NCBI GenBank assembly: GCA_050251615.1
Contig: JBFWMM010000002.1
Location: 1-64,000 of the forward strand
Direction of reading: 5' to 3'
Origin: Sedimentisphaera sp050251615
Lineage (GTDB): Bacteria; Planctomycetota; Phycisphaerae; Sedimentisphaerales; Sedimentisphaeraceae
DNA length: 64,000 nucleotides
Shown here: positions 33,141 through 41,607 of the stretch, piece by piece
How positions within the stretch are numbered: position 1 is the first letter of the stretch
Layout: each line of letters opens with the position of its first letter
Translations under genes and position numbers: made by a program
Notes under the pieces: generated by a model
Told to the model about the DNA's origin: nothing
What the model saw: the letters and a program-made list of their open reading frames with translations, nothing else
The model's database searches: none

Positions 33141-33539
33141 ATGAAACAGTGGCGAATAATAGTAGCTGTATCGGTTCTTGGGGCTGTTATGGTTCTTTCC
33201 GGTTGCGCGACAACCCGGAACATGTTGGGAAAAGATCTCACGAAAGAGACAATTCCCAATTCAAAAACATACTTCAGCCAGGTCTGGGCAGTAACTGACG
33301 ACGATGAATTCAGGGTTTCCGGAAAGCTCAGGCTGAAAGGCAACTTTGGTCATAACGTTCCTGATTATGTGGAAGTCGAATTGGTTGACGCTGGAGGCAA
33401 CATCATTGAGAAGCAAAAAGTTGCCTATTACCCAAGAATACTCACAGGGAGAAGAAAACATCGCGAGGCCCGTTTTACCGCCAGGTTCGAACAGGCACCT
33501 CCGTCAGGAAGCGTGGTTCGTCTTAGCAATGTCAACTGA
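33141..33539 (+). CDS. Small lipoprotein at the end of the cargo
   Basis: A 132-residue lipoprotein: signal peptide, lipobox VLSGC, then a compact beta-rich domain (FRVSGKLRLKGNFGHNVPDYVEVELVDAGGN). The ATG at 33141 follows AGGTGG; ATG 33129 is in frame. The domain looks like a small beta-sandwich. It probably resides in the outer membrane or periplasm with the pump, but the link is only positional. Confidence 0.7.
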   Translation: MKQWRIIVAVSVLGAVMVLSGCATTRNMLGKDLTKETIPNSKTYFSQVWAVTDDDEFRVSGKLRLKGNFGHNVPDYVEVELVDAGGNIIEKQKVAYYPRILTGRRKHREARFTARFEQAPPSGSVVRLSNVN

Positions 33540-33614
33540 TTTGCAGAACAAGGATGTCATCCTGTTTGTCCTTCCGATGCGTTTCGGCGTTGGTGGACAA
33601 ACAGGGGTGATGCC

Positions 33615-33785
33615 ATGAACCCCAGATTTCTTTTGTTATCGCTTCCTGCGGATTTTCTGGAGTATCACCGCCAGAGCCGATCTCCCTATGACGGCGTGTT
33701 TTCCGAACCGGTCGAAACAGAGGAATACCCGTCCGTAACCGCCTGTGGTCTTACTGTTTTGCAGTCTTTGAAGATTCCCGCCTAA
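33615..33785 (+). CDS. Small phage ORF just after the cargo
   Basis: A 56-residue ORF (MNPRFLLLSLPADF to LQSLKIPA) not obviously related to any family. Its ATG overlaps, as ATGA, the stop of the reconstructed MuF frame that reads in from 33576, which is the usual spacing between phage head genes and the main reason to believe it. It ends 16 bases before promoter copy 6. Confidence 0.5.
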   Translation: MNPRFLLLSLPADFLEYHRQSRSPYDGVFSEPVETEEYPSVTACGLTVLQSLKIPA

Positions 33786-33801
33786 AAAAGCAGACGCCAT
33801 T

Positions 33802-33833
33802 CCGACACATTTCAAAGCCTTCCGGTAAGTAAT
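33802..33833 (+). promoter_or_regulatory. Phage-specific promoter motif, copy 6 (head operon)
   Basis: CCGACA (33802-33807), 18 bases ending TTCCGG, TAAGTAAT (33826-33833). It drives the methyltransferase-protease, scaffold and capsid genes; ACCGGAG precedes the start at 33899. Confidence 0.85.
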
Positions 33834-33898
33834 CGCTGAAACCTCCCGCTCGCCCGGTGCGATCGGGGCAAATAACAGTGATTGAACCGGAGAATTTG

Positions 33899-36286
33899 AT
33901 GGAAATGTTTGCCACTGACCTGGAAAGGCTGGCGTTCCTCCTTGAGGCAGATGCGGCGCTCGCTATCGATCCCGACGAGCTCGGGACCGATGCAGCCGAA
34001 CAGAAGGCTCCTGAAGAGCAGCCCCCGGAGAAACGCCCCAAGTACATCACCAACTACATCGGCAGCAAACAGAAATTGGTCGACTGGATCTGGCGTAACA
34101 CCCCGGACGGAGTTTCCTCCGTTATGGATGCCTTTTCCGGCTCGGCCGTTGTTGCTTACATGTACAAATCCAAAGGGCTGCGGGTTTTTGCCAATGACCG
34201 TCTTCGCTACAGTCATCACGCAGCCAAAGCCATTATCGAAAACAGCTCGACGAGGCTGTCCGAGGCAGAGATCGAAAAACTGCTGGCGGACAACCCCAAA
34301 GCCAAAACCTTTGTTCAGGATAATTTCAAAGGGATCTTCTTTGCCAAAGGTGTCCACGCACTCATCGACTCGCTGAGAGCCAATTGCGACGATCTGTCCG
34401 GTTACAAAAAGGACATCGCGTTGTTTGCTCTCGGCAAAACCTGCATGAGCGGCAAAGGCGGGTTTGGCCACTTCTCGTCTTCCACCGACTATGGGAAACG
34501 TCAGGACACGCCTGAAGAATTCAAAAAGCGCCTGAAAGCGAATATCGAACGGATCAACGCCCTGATATTCGACAACGGCAAGGAGAACAAAGCCTATCGC
34601 GGGGATGTTAACGAGATCCTTCCCAAGGTAAAGGCTGACCTCGCTTATTTTGATCCGCCGTATGCCACCGAGTTTTCGACCACCAATTACGAAAAAGCCT
34701 ATCACTTTGTCGAAGGGCTGATGACCTATTGGGATGGCCTGACCATCAAGGCGGACACCAAGGTCAAAAACTACGAAACCAGCCATGTGACTGTGACCAA
34801 GGGCAACGCCTCCGACTTCTTTCAGGAGTTTCTCGGTAATGCCACCCATATCCCACACTGGCTTATCTCATACCGCGACCACGCCTATCCAAACGAACAG
34901 CAGATGAAAAAGATCATCGACGGTCTGGGGCGTCAGAGCCGGATGAAGACCAAGGATCATAAGTATTCGATCACCTCCAAGCATGGCGAAGCGTCCAGCG
35001 CCAAGGAGCGTCTTTTCGTTTGCCTGAAAGGTAACCAGTCCCATGCGGATACCGATCAGGCGGCAAAACCTGTTCCGATGGCTGCCGCAGCCAATATCCA
35101 TACATCCATCCCGGTGGAACTCTGTCTCGATGAAAATGCGGGGCTGAACGCCGAAGCGATGAGCGGAGGTCTGCCGGGTGATCCGCAGTTTACCTTCATC
35201 CTCTGCCGAACCGGCACCAATCGGAATGGTGACCATTTCACCGCTGAAGAGCTGGCCACGAGGCACATGACCGTCATAAACAAGAAAGTCGACCTGCAAC
35301 ACTCTCAGGAGTTTGGCGACATCGTCGGTGGAATTGTGGCGGCTGACTATCTGGAAGATGAAATCGGCGGCCGGGTCGAATGCGTGGGTGAGCTCTATAC
35401 CGGAGACACGCCCAATGCCCAGCTGGCCTACAAGCTCATGAAGCGAGGCATCATCACGCAAGTATCGATGGAGTGTGATTACGAAGAAGGTGAATGCTCC
35501 GTCTGCCACAAGCGCTTCAAGAACAAAGCCGATTACTGCACTCACCTCAGAAAATTTAAAGGCCGTGAACTCGATGGGGAACCCGTCTTCGAGATTCTTC
35601 ACGGCGTGACTTTTACGGGCCTGGGCCTGCTGGACCGCAAAGGGGCAGATGAAAATGCCCGCATTCTGCAGGTGGCGTCGGTTCAGGAACCATCTGTTGA
35701 ACACCAACCCAAAGGAGATCCAACTATGGACGAAAAAACCAAGAAACCAGATGAGTCGTCCGCCGACGCCGCTAAGAAAAAACAGGAACGGCAGGAAGAC
35801 AATCCGGCTCCCGGAGGCGAGCTGGAAAAGGAAAACCGCCAGCTGAAAGCTCAGGTGGCCGAACTTCAGAAACGCATTCAGGAACTGGAAGCCGAACAGA
35901 AGGCTGCCGCTTCGAAAGCCCGCGCCCACAAGCTGATTTCAAAGCTCGAAAAGCAAGGCATGGATTTCGGCGAAGACCGCGACACGGAACTCAAGCGTCT
36001 GGCGGAATTGTCGGATGACGCTTTTGCCGCCACCGAGGCTGCCTATGAAAAGATGGCCAAAAGCCAGAAGGCGGATGCCAAGGCTCAGCCGGAACCGGAA
36101 AAGGAGCCTGACAAGCAGAAGTCCAAAGCATCGAGCGAAACACCCATGCGCAGTTCAGCCGGGGTGAGACCGCACGACGTGGATGACCGCAAGCTCTCCC
36201 TCGAGGATCGCCTGCGCAGCGGCTTCATGGCTGCCTACAACAACCGTGTCGGTAACGAATCGAACGAAACCGTGGAAATCAACTAA
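33899..36286 (+). CDS. DNA adenine methyltransferase fused to capsid maturation protease and scaffold
   Basis: A 795-residue fusion. Residues about 45-385 are a D12-class N6-adenine methyltransferase: YITNYIGSKQKLVDWIW (from 49), motif I DAFSGSAVVAYMY and the catalytic DPPY (252-255). Residues about 400-600 look like a prohead protease, with His468 in DLQHSQ and Ser523 in QVSMEC as likely catalytic residues and a CxxC/H zinc-like insert (CSVCHKRFKNKADYCTH). Residues about 640-680 are a coiled-coil scaffold. The start at 33899 follows ACCGGAG; the ORF is open from 33857. The fusion is unbroken over 2.4 kb. The methyltransferase may protect phage DNA. The protease should cut the scaffold during capsid maturation. 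Confidence 0.85.
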   Translation: MEMFATDLERLAFLLEADAALAIDPDELGTDAAEQKAPEEQPPEKRPKYITNYIGSKQKLVDWIWRNTPDGVSSVMDAFSGSAVVAYMYKSKGLRVFANDRLRYSHHAAKAIIENSSTRLSEAEIEKLLADNPKAKTFVQDNFKGIFFAKGVHALIDSLRANCDDLSGYKKDIALFALGKTCMSGKGGFGHFSSSTDYGKRQDTPEEFKKRLKANIERINALIFDNGKENKAYRGDVNEILPKVKADLAYFDPPYATEFSTTNYEKAYHFVEGLMTYWDGLTIKADTKVKNYETSHVTVTKGNASDFFQEFLGNATHIPHWLISYRDHAYPNEQQMKKIIDGLGRQSRMKTKDHKYSITSKHGEASSAKERLFVCLKGNQSHADTDQAAKPVPMAAAANIHTSIPVELCLDENAGLNAEAMSGGLPGDPQFTFILCRTGTNRNGDHFTAEELATRHMTVINKKVDLQHSQEFGDIVGGIVAADYLEDEIGGRVECVGELYTGDTPNAQLAYKLMKRGIITQVSMECDYEEGECSVCHKRFKNKADYCTHLRKFKGRELDGEPVFEILHGVTFTGLGLLDRKGADENARILQVASVQEPSVEHQPKGDPTMDEKTKKPDESSADAAKKKQERQEDNPAPGGELEKENRQLKAQVAELQKRIQELEAEQKAAASKARAHKLISKLEKQGMDFGEDRDTELKRLAELSDDAFAATEAAYEKMAKSQKADAKAQPEPEKEPDKQKSKASSETPMRSSAGVRPHDVDDRKLSLEDRLRSGFMAAYNNRVGNESNETVEIN
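35726..36286 (+). CDS. Nested scaffold protein from an internal in-frame start
   Basis: Inside the protease gene, AAAGGAG followed 8 bases later by ATG at 35726 gives an in-frame 186-residue product, MDEKTKKPDESS to VEIN, which is the acidic coiled-coil scaffold part alone (ELEKENRQLKAQVAELQK). Lambda makes its scaffold Nu3 from inside the protease gene C in the same way. The strong ribosome site exactly at the domain border supports this. Confidence 0.75.
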   Translation: MDEKTKKPDESSADAAKKKQERQEDNPAPGGELEKENRQLKAQVAELQKRIQELEAEQKAAASKARAHKLISKLEKQGMDFGEDRDTELKRLAELSDDAFAATEAAYEKMAKSQKADAKAQPEPEKEPDKQKSKASSETPMRSSAGVRPHDVDDRKLSLEDRLRSGFMAAYNNRVGNESNETVEIN

Positions 36287-36300
36287 CAAGGAGAAGAGCT

Positions 36301-36666
36301 ATGTCTTTTATCAATCCATGTCACAGGGGCCTCGCTTACGGTGACGGCTATATGCAAGGCGATGGCCAGCTTGGCCATCTGGTGAGTCTGGCGGGAAACG
36401 ATCTGTTTTCTGTCAACACCGATCCGGAGGTCCGTTCTTTCGGCATCCTGATCAAGGATTACGCAGGCGGTGAAATGCCCGGCATTTACTGCAATGGCGG
36501 TGTGTACGAAACGGATGTTTTCGAAGGGACGATCAATCCCGGGGACGATCTGAAGGTATCGGCTACCGGCAAGTTGACCGGCGGAAACATCGGGAATGAC
36601 GAGTATGTCATCGCTCAGGCCATTTCCGTCCAGAGCGGCGTTTTGAAATTCAAACTGCTTATTTAA
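36301..36666 (+). CDS. Capsid decoration-like protein
   Basis: A 121-residue beta-rich protein between scaffold and capsid genes, the usual place for a head decoration protein. The sequence is glycine-rich, with INPGDDLKVSATGKLTGGN and YVIAQAISVQSGVLKFKLL near the end, a pattern typical of decoration proteins that trimerise on the capsid. ATG at 36301 follows AAGGAG. Confidence 0.7.
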   Translation: MSFINPCHRGLAYGDGYMQGDGQLGHLVSLAGNDLFSVNTDPEVRSFGILIKDYAGGEMPGIYCNGGVYETDVFEGTINPGDDLKVSATGKLTGGNIGNDEYVIAQAISVQSGVLKFKLLI

Positions 36667-36683
36667 CCACAGGAGCTGTACAC

Positions 36684-37547
36684 ATGAAGAACAACCCAAT
36701 GAACATTCACAGCCAGGAATACATGGAGACCATGGCAAGGCTCATGAGTGAAGCTCTTGAGTCCCCGGAAGGGATGCAGGCGTTGGCTGCTGCAATTTCC
36801 GCTCCGATCGAACAGGAAATCCGGCGCAAGGAAATCTCCTCGCTGCTGCTGACCAAACATACGCTGCCCAAGGGTGAACGTCCGCTTTATCAGAAAAAGC
36901 CGACCGTCAAAGCCCACTGGATCAGTAAGGACGGTGAAGCGCAGGAGCAGGAAATCGGCAAAGATGAAGTCGAATTCCCGACCAACCGCATTCACTCCAA
37001 CCCGATGGTGGATATTTCCGTTCTCAAAAATGGCAATATCGGCACGCTGATGGATATCCAGACCAGTGCATCCGATGCCATTCAAAAAGAGATGGACCGC
37101 AGATCAATCAGTGTGTTGTCTGCGGCAGTACCAGCTGCCAATACTATTGAAGTGGCTGGGAACACGCTTACCGAGGAAGCCCTCAATGAAGCCATCTCCA
37201 TCATCGAGGACCTCGAACTGTCGGTGAAATACATCGTCATGCGCGGCCGTCGTTTCAACGACCTGCGCGGCTGGGATCTCGATCCACAGACCAAGCTCGA
37301 GCTACGTCAGAAAGGTGTGGTCAAGAATTACGGCACCGGTGGCATCTTGCTGACGGCGTCCATGCCCCTCGATGAAATCCTGATCATTCCGGATGAAGAG
37401 GTGGGAAAAATGCCGGTCCGCGAAAAGCTTAAAGCCGAATCCATTGACCAGAAGACCCGCTTCAAAACCGGCTGGCTTGTCTGGTCCGAAATCGGTCAGG
37501 GCATTACCCGCCCGGACATTTTGGCCCGAGTGAAACTTGGTGTTTAA
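36684..37547 (+). CDS. Major capsid protein (HK97-fold, inferred)
   Basis: A 287-residue protein following scaffold and decoration genes. It starts with a helical N-terminal arm (SQEYMETMARLMSEALESPEGMQALAAAI), then a central spine-helix region (EEALNEAISIIEDLELSVKYIVMRGRRFNDLRGW) and a C-terminal beta part (GTGGILLTASMPLDEILIIPDE). Size, order and the VMRGRRFNDL segment fit an HK97-type capsid protein. No other gene in the window could fill that role. Confidence 0.8.
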   Translation: MKNNPMNIHSQEYMETMARLMSEALESPEGMQALAAAISAPIEQEIRRKEISSLLLTKHTLPKGERPLYQKKPTVKAHWISKDGEAQEQEIGKDEVEFPTNRIHSNPMVDISVLKNGNIGTLMDIQTSASDAIQKEMDRRSISVLSAAVPAANTIEVAGNTLTEEALNEAISIIEDLELSVKYIVMRGRRFNDLRGWDLDPQTKLELRQKGVVKNYGTGGILLTASMPLDEILIIPDEEVGKMPVREKLKAESIDQKTRFKTGWLVWSEIGQGITRPDILARVKLGV

Positions 37548-37563
37548 TGCTGAAGGAGGAATC

Positions 37564-37917
37564 ATGTTGACGATAAAAAATGTACGCCCCGGCATTCTCA
37601 TCATCCCGGATGCCGGTCTGAAATTGCTACCCGGAGAGGCTGTGCCGGTTGAAGAACAGACCGACCAGATCAAACACTGCCTGAAAACCGGTGTGCTGAT
37701 TCAGGTCGAAAAGGAGAAAGTAGATAAACCTTCTTCTCTGGAGAAACAGGATCAGGATGATGATCTGAGTAAGCTCAACGCGACCGACGCCATTTCCAAG
37801 GTCAATGAAGAGGCCGACCCGGCCAAGCTTAAAGGCTATATGGAAGGCGAAAAACGCAGAACTGTGATCGATGCCTTGAAAAACCGCCTCACGGAGGTTG
37901 ACGTTGACGCTTCCTGA
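37564..37917 (+). CDS. Small head-region protein
   Basis: A 117-residue protein after the capsid gene. A beta-rich N-terminus (ITIKN-like start, GILIIPDAGLKLLPGEAVPV) is followed by a charged, helical tail (KVNEEADPAKLKGYMEGEKRRTVIDALKNRL). This layout matches small phage proteins between capsid and connector. ATG 37564 follows AAGGAGG. Confidence 0.65.
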   Translation: MLTIKNVRPGILIIPDAGLKLLPGEAVPVEEQTDQIKHCLKTGVLIQVEKEKVDKPSSLEKQDQDDDLSKLNATDAISKVNEEADPAKLKGYMEGEKRRTVIDALKNRLTEVDVDAS

Positions 37918-38368
37918 GCTCATAGCCGACCTGCGCATTGACCTGTCCGATCCGGATGCGTCTCTCTTTGTGGATTTCACATTGGAGAGATGCGTCCGGA
38001 AGGCGGTTTTTAAGCTGTCCCGGGATGCGGAGATTACTCTCACCATCGAGGGCGGGCAGATTCTGCCGGATATCAGCGGTGAACTCAGGGAGCTGCTTCT
38101 GCTGCTCGGGCAGATACATGCCTGTCAGGTGATGCGCTCTGCCACCGCCAATGCCTTCTCGTTTTCCAGCGGCGACAAGCGGGTCGATAAATCCAAGCAA
38201 CCTGAACACTGGGCCAAGCTCGAAGTGGACCTGCTGGATGAATACCGCAAAAGACTCTCCGCATTGAAGCCCGGAACTGAGGTCAACGAGGACGGCTATA
38301 TCATTACCCCGGGCGGTCTTTCGCCGGTGATTTATGAACAGGGAATCTGCCTTGAAGAGGATTGCTGA
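37904..38368 (+). CDS. Head-tail connector (adaptor) protein
   Basis: A 154-residue protein resembling phage head-tail adaptors: LPELIADLRIDLSDPDASLFVDFTLERCVRKAVFKLSRD and a helix-rich middle (GELRELLLLLGQIHACQVM). I chose the TTG at 37904, 6 bases after GGAGG; a TTG at 37898 is also in frame. It overlaps the gene before it by 14 bases and the gene after it by one. Confidence 0.7.
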   Translation: MTLPELIADLRIDLSDPDASLFVDFTLERCVRKAVFKLSRDAEITLTIEGGQILPDISGELRELLLLLGQIHACQVMRSATANAFSFSSGDKRVDKSKQPEHWAKLEVDLLDEYRKRLSALKPGTEVNEDGYIITPGGLSPVIYEQGICLEEDC

Positions 38369-38727
38369 TGCTTTTGACAGATCAGGAAAAAGAACAGGCA
38401 GCAAGGGACGTCAGAGAGCTGATTGTTTCATCCGGCATCACTGCCACAGTCCTTCGCATTGTTCCCGGTGAAAATCTATACGGAAGCGATGATCAGGAAT
38501 ACACCCCGACCGACTCAATCCCCGTCGAAATTATCCATACACCCCCAGAGGATCTCGCCGGAAAAATCGACGCCACCATCTCCGTTCTGCCGGAAGCCGA
38601 CGTGCTCCCGGAGGACAGACTCCAAATAGAGACAGTCACATACAGAATACAGACACTCGAAGAAGAACACTTCTTTGGAGTCATCACTCACCAATCCATC
38701 AAACTGGTGAAGGTCCATGGGGGTTAA
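38368..38727 (+). CDS. Head closure-like protein
   Basis: A 119-residue protein with a helical N-terminus (LTDQEKEQAARDVRELIVSSG) and a beta domain (ATISVLPEADVLPEDRLQIETVTYRIQTLEEEHFFG). It sits between adaptor and tail-completion genes, where the head closure protein belongs. ATG overlaps the previous stop as TGATG. Confidence 0.65.
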   Translation: MLLTDQEKEQAARDVRELIVSSGITATVLRIVPGENLYGSDDQEYTPTDSIPVEIIHTPPEDLAGKIDATISVLPEADVLPEDRLQIETVTYRIQTLEEEHFFGVITHQSIKLVKVHGG

Positions 38728-39202
38728 ACGAAGCGGCGACTGGAACAAGGCCAAAGCCAAACTGAATGGCACCCTTGGCCCCCGGATTGCCATGGCCCTT
38801 CAGCAGGCCACCATCCGTAATTCACTCTTTCTTGTCCGTGAGATTCAACGCGGCATCCGTAATCAGGCTCCCGGCGGACAGGCTTTTGCCAAGCTGGCCG
38901 ACAGCACCATCGCCCGCAAGGGTTCCAGCAAGGCGCTTATCGATACCGGTTTTCTGATCAACTCCATTACCCAGAAAATTATGGTAGACAAGGCATTTGT
39001 CGGTCTTCTCCGTGGAACCGTTAACAAAGACGGTGAAAGTATGGTGAATATCGGCGCTGTCATGGAATACGGAGCCACCATCAACCACCCGAACGGTGCG
39101 ACCATTATTATCCCACCCAGACCTTTTCTTCATCCCGTCATGCAGAAATACCGCAAAGAGATTGAGCAAAATTACAGACAGGCCCTGAAAGGCATTCTCT
39201 AA
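38717..39202 (+). CDS. Tail completion / virion morphogenesis protein
   Basis: A 161-residue basic protein of the gpS/gpG-type phage virion morphogenesis family: APGGQAFAKLADSTIARKGSSKALIDTGFLINSIT, then VMEYGATINHPNGATIIIPPRPFLHPVMQKY, the characteristic C-terminal part. It probably completes or caps the tail before head joining. It overlaps the preceding gene by 11 bases. Confidence 0.85.
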   Translation: MGVKRSGDWNKAKAKLNGTLGPRIAMALQQATIRNSLFLVREIQRGIRNQAPGGQAFAKLADSTIARKGSSKALIDTGFLINSITQKIMVDKAFVGLLRGTVNKDGESMVNIGAVMEYGATINHPNGATIIIPPRPFLHPVMQKYRKEIEQNYRQALKGIL

Positions 39203-39203
39203 C

Positions 39204-39235
39204 CCGACACATCCGCAGCGCTTCCGGTAAGTAAT
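39204..39235 (+). promoter_or_regulatory. Phage-specific promoter motif, copy 7 (tail operon)
   Basis: CCGACA (39204-39209), 18 bases ending TTCCGG, TAAGTAAT (39228-39235), starting 2 bases after the previous stop. ACCGGAGG follows before the GTG at 39261. It drives sheath, tube and tape-measure genes. Confidence 0.88.
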
Positions 39236-39260
39236 CTGGCAGAAACAACCGGAGGCTACT

Positions 39261-39824
39261 GTGAGCACAATACGAACCGTTACAGAAACACTGATCAGGC
39301 AGATCAAGGCCGACATCCATCCCGATGCCGTGCTGGTGCTGCCGGATGATGTTTTTGAAGTTCAGCGCACGCCCAGCGTCATTCTGCAAGGGCCTAAGTT
39401 AAGTGAAAACAAACTGCGCCGCAGCCAAAGTCGCCTGATTGAGAAGAATGTCGACTCCATGTCATTCGAGGAGTGTTCCTTTCCGCGACTCTATCACCTC
39501 GACTTTGACTTGATCGTGACCGTGGACCGTGAGGTCGAACTTCTTGAATTTCAGGAATCGGTCTCCCGATTTGTCCAGCGCAATCCCGTTTTGACCATTA
39601 CGGATCAGGGACAGCTTAACCTGACTGAAATCGCCCCGCTGGGTGGTTTGAACCGGGTCAACCTTTCCAATCTGAAGCAAAGCTCCGGACGCATCCGCAT
39701 TGAAGATTGTCCTGTTTACGATGGCGAAATCAGAAACGGCCATCTGATCAAGGACCGAACTTTCCAGTTTCACGGCAGCGTGAATGAAGAACGAACCTAT
39801 GAACCCAAAGGAGATGAACAGTGA
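39261..39824 (+). CDS. Tail terminator-like protein
   Basis: A 187-residue protein at the head of the tail operon. The pattern of an N-terminal helix (VTETLIRQIKADI) and beta strands (YHLDFDLIVTVDREVELLEFQESVSRFV) matches phage tail-terminator or neck proteins of similar length. The GTG start is backed by CCGGAGG 6 bases upstream. It overlaps the next gene by 4 bases. Confidence 0.6.
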   Translation: MSTIRTVTETLIRQIKADIHPDAVLVLPDDVFEVQRTPSVILQGPKLSENKLRRSQSRLIEKNVDSMSFEECSFPRLYHLDFDLIVTVDREVELLEFQESVSRFVQRNPVLTITDQGQLNLTEIAPLGGLNRVNLSNLKQSSGRIRIEDCPVYDGEIRNGHLIKDRTFQFHGSVNEERTYEPKGDEQ

Positions 39825-40060
39825 TTGAAATCAGAAACCTTCAGTTTCAACCGCTCACCTTTAATCTGGCCGGAGACAGAACATTGCATCTCGGCCCGCG
39901 TGAGCGCACCTCGATTCCGCAAAAAGATATCTCACCAGAAATCACGCTTGCTGAAAAACGCGGCTTGGTGGGCCTTTCAAAGCCGGAAGAAAAACAGCCT
40001 TCCGTTTCAGATGAGACGGCTGAAACCAGCGAACCCAAAACCACGAAACGGAGGAAATAA
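39821..40060 (+). CDS. Small protein upstream of the sheath gene
   Basis: A 79-residue protein (GTG start, AAGGAGAT upstream). Its first half is beta-like (RNLQFQPLTFNLAGDRTLHLGPRERTSI) and the tail is lysine-rich and disordered. A small gene of this type often precedes the sheath gene in Mu-like phages; the role is unknown. Confidence 0.65.
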   Translation: MIEIRNLQFQPLTFNLAGDRTLHLGPRERTSIPQKDISPEITLAEKRGLVGLSKPEEKQPSVSDETAETSEPKTTKRRK

Positions 40061-40062
40061 GT

Positions 40063-41592
40063 ATGCCTGCATATCTATCCCCCGGAATCTATACACGGGA
40101 AACAGACTTCAGTTTTTATGTAAAGCAGATCTCCACCTCGGCGGCTGCCATGGTGGGTATCACCCAAAAAGGCCCGGTTAACAAACCAGTGTTAGTTACG
40201 AGCTGGGAGCAGTTCATCAATAAATTCGGCTCCTACATCAACGAAGGATACCTGGCTTATGCGGCCAGAGCGTTTTTCGACAATGGCGGTTCGATTCTCT
40301 ATGTCTGCCGTGTTGCCCACTATACCGATATTACGGATAAAAGCACCCTGAGTGCTGTTAACTCGGTTGCCGTTCTTTCCAATCGGGAGTCAACGCCTGA
40401 GCTCACATTGCAAGTGAACGCAGCCAATCCCGGAACATGGGGCGACCGTATTGCCGTGACAGTCGAGGACGGCTCTTTGGACCCGGCCAATGCCTTCAAT
40501 ATCATTGTCAAATACAAGGACAACATCGTCGAGGTGTTCAAAGACCTATCCATGGATGAAGCTTCGGCCAGCCATGTGGAACTTATGGTCAATGAGGTTT
40601 CTGATTACATCACGGTCAGTGATTTGTCCCCGTCTACTGGGACTGCAAATGACAGACCTGCTGTTGGAAGTTATCCGCTAATTGGTGGTGGAAACGGTCT
40701 CTCCGGCATGACCGATTCGGATTACATCGGCGACCCGTCTCAGCATACCGGACTCTATGCCTTCGATGAGATCGATGCTCTTAACCTGCTCATGGTTCCC
40801 GGTGTCACAACCGTTCCGGTCATCAATGCAGGAATCACCTATGCGGAGAACCGCAAGGATCTGCTCTTCATTGCCGACACGCCGTTCATGCTTGAACCGC
40901 TGGAGGTTGTCGATTTCAGAAAGGGTCAGGGAACCTACACTCACGCCGCATTCAACTCATCTTACGCGGCCCTCTATTATCCTTGGCTGGAAATCAGCGA
41001 TCCCATCACCGCCCGCAAGAAATACATCCCGCCCTGTGGCGCAGTAGCCGGGTGCTGTGCCCGAAGCGACCAGAAGACCTATGTCTGGTGGGCTCCGGCC
41101 GGAATCGACCGTGGTCGCGTTTTCAACGCGGTGTCGGTCGCCTACAAGACCAGCCGTGGCGAACGCGATGTGCTCTATCCCGAAGGGGTCAATGTCATTG
41201 CCGTTTTCCCGGACACCGGAATCAACATCTGGGGCCAGAAGACACTCCAGAGTCAACCTTCAGCGGTGGACCGCATCAATGTCCGCCGACTAATGATGTA
41301 TATGGAGGAAGCCATTTCCGAGTCATCCCGTTTTGTGGTGTTCGAGCCGAACAATCCGCAGACATGGCGGGCTCTTGGTCGTTTGGTCAATCCCTTCCTG
41401 CAGGACATCAAGGAAAAAGGCGGTCTCTATGACTACGCCTTCCAGTGTGATGAAGAAACCAACACGCCGGTGGTCATCGATCGCAATGAAATGATTGCCC
41501 GGGTGTTCGTTAAGCCGACCAAAACAGCGGAATTCATCGAACTGAACTTCATTCTGACCGGCACCGGCGCGGACTTCAGTGAAATCATTTAA
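40063..41592 (+). CDS. Tail sheath protein
   Basis: A 509-residue contractile sheath subunit. It starts MPAYLSPGIYTRETD, the classic sheath N-terminus, includes AAMVGITQKGPVNKPVLVTSWEQF, and ends with the conserved C-terminal domain (YMEEAISESSRFVVFEPNNPQTWRALG, then VIDRNEMIARVFVKPTKTAEFIELNF). It polymerises around the tube and contracts to drive DNA injection. Its presence makes this a myovirus. Confidence 0.95.
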   Translation: MPAYLSPGIYTRETDFSFYVKQISTSAAAMVGITQKGPVNKPVLVTSWEQFINKFGSYINEGYLAYAARAFFDNGGSILYVCRVAHYTDITDKSTLSAVNSVAVLSNRESTPELTLQVNAANPGTWGDRIAVTVEDGSLDPANAFNIIVKYKDNIVEVFKDLSMDEASASHVELMVNEVSDYITVSDLSPSTGTANDRPAVGSYPLIGGGNGLSGMTDSDYIGDPSQHTGLYAFDEIDALNLLMVPGVTTVPVINAGITYAENRKDLLFIADTPFMLEPLEVVDFRKGQGTYTHAAFNSSYAALYYPWLEISDPITARKKYIPPCGAVAGCCARSDQKTYVWWAPAGIDRGRVFNAVSVAYKTSRGERDVLYPEGVNVIAVFPDTGINIWGQKTLQSQPSAVDRINVRRLMMYMEEAISESSRFVVFEPNNPQTWRALGRLVNPFLQDIKEKGGLYDYAFQCDEETNTPVVIDRNEMIARVFVKPTKTAEFIELNFILTGTGADFSEII

Positions 41593-41607
41593 TCAGGAGA
41601 TAAAACC

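Larger units (their letters stand above)
25893..33575 (+). mobile_element. Heavy-metal efflux cargo inserted in the MuF gene
   Basis: The block holds ArsR, a secreted protein, TolC-type protein, membrane fusion protein, RND pump, PII-like protein and a lipoprotein, none of them phage-like. It is bounded by the 6-bp direct repeat CCTTCC (25893-25898 and 33570-33575). Removing one copy plus the block restores the MuF frame and its ATGA overlap with the next gene. None of the ten phage promoter motifs falls inside. No transposase or clear terminal inverted repeats are visible, so the entry mechanism is unknown. Confidence 0.8.
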
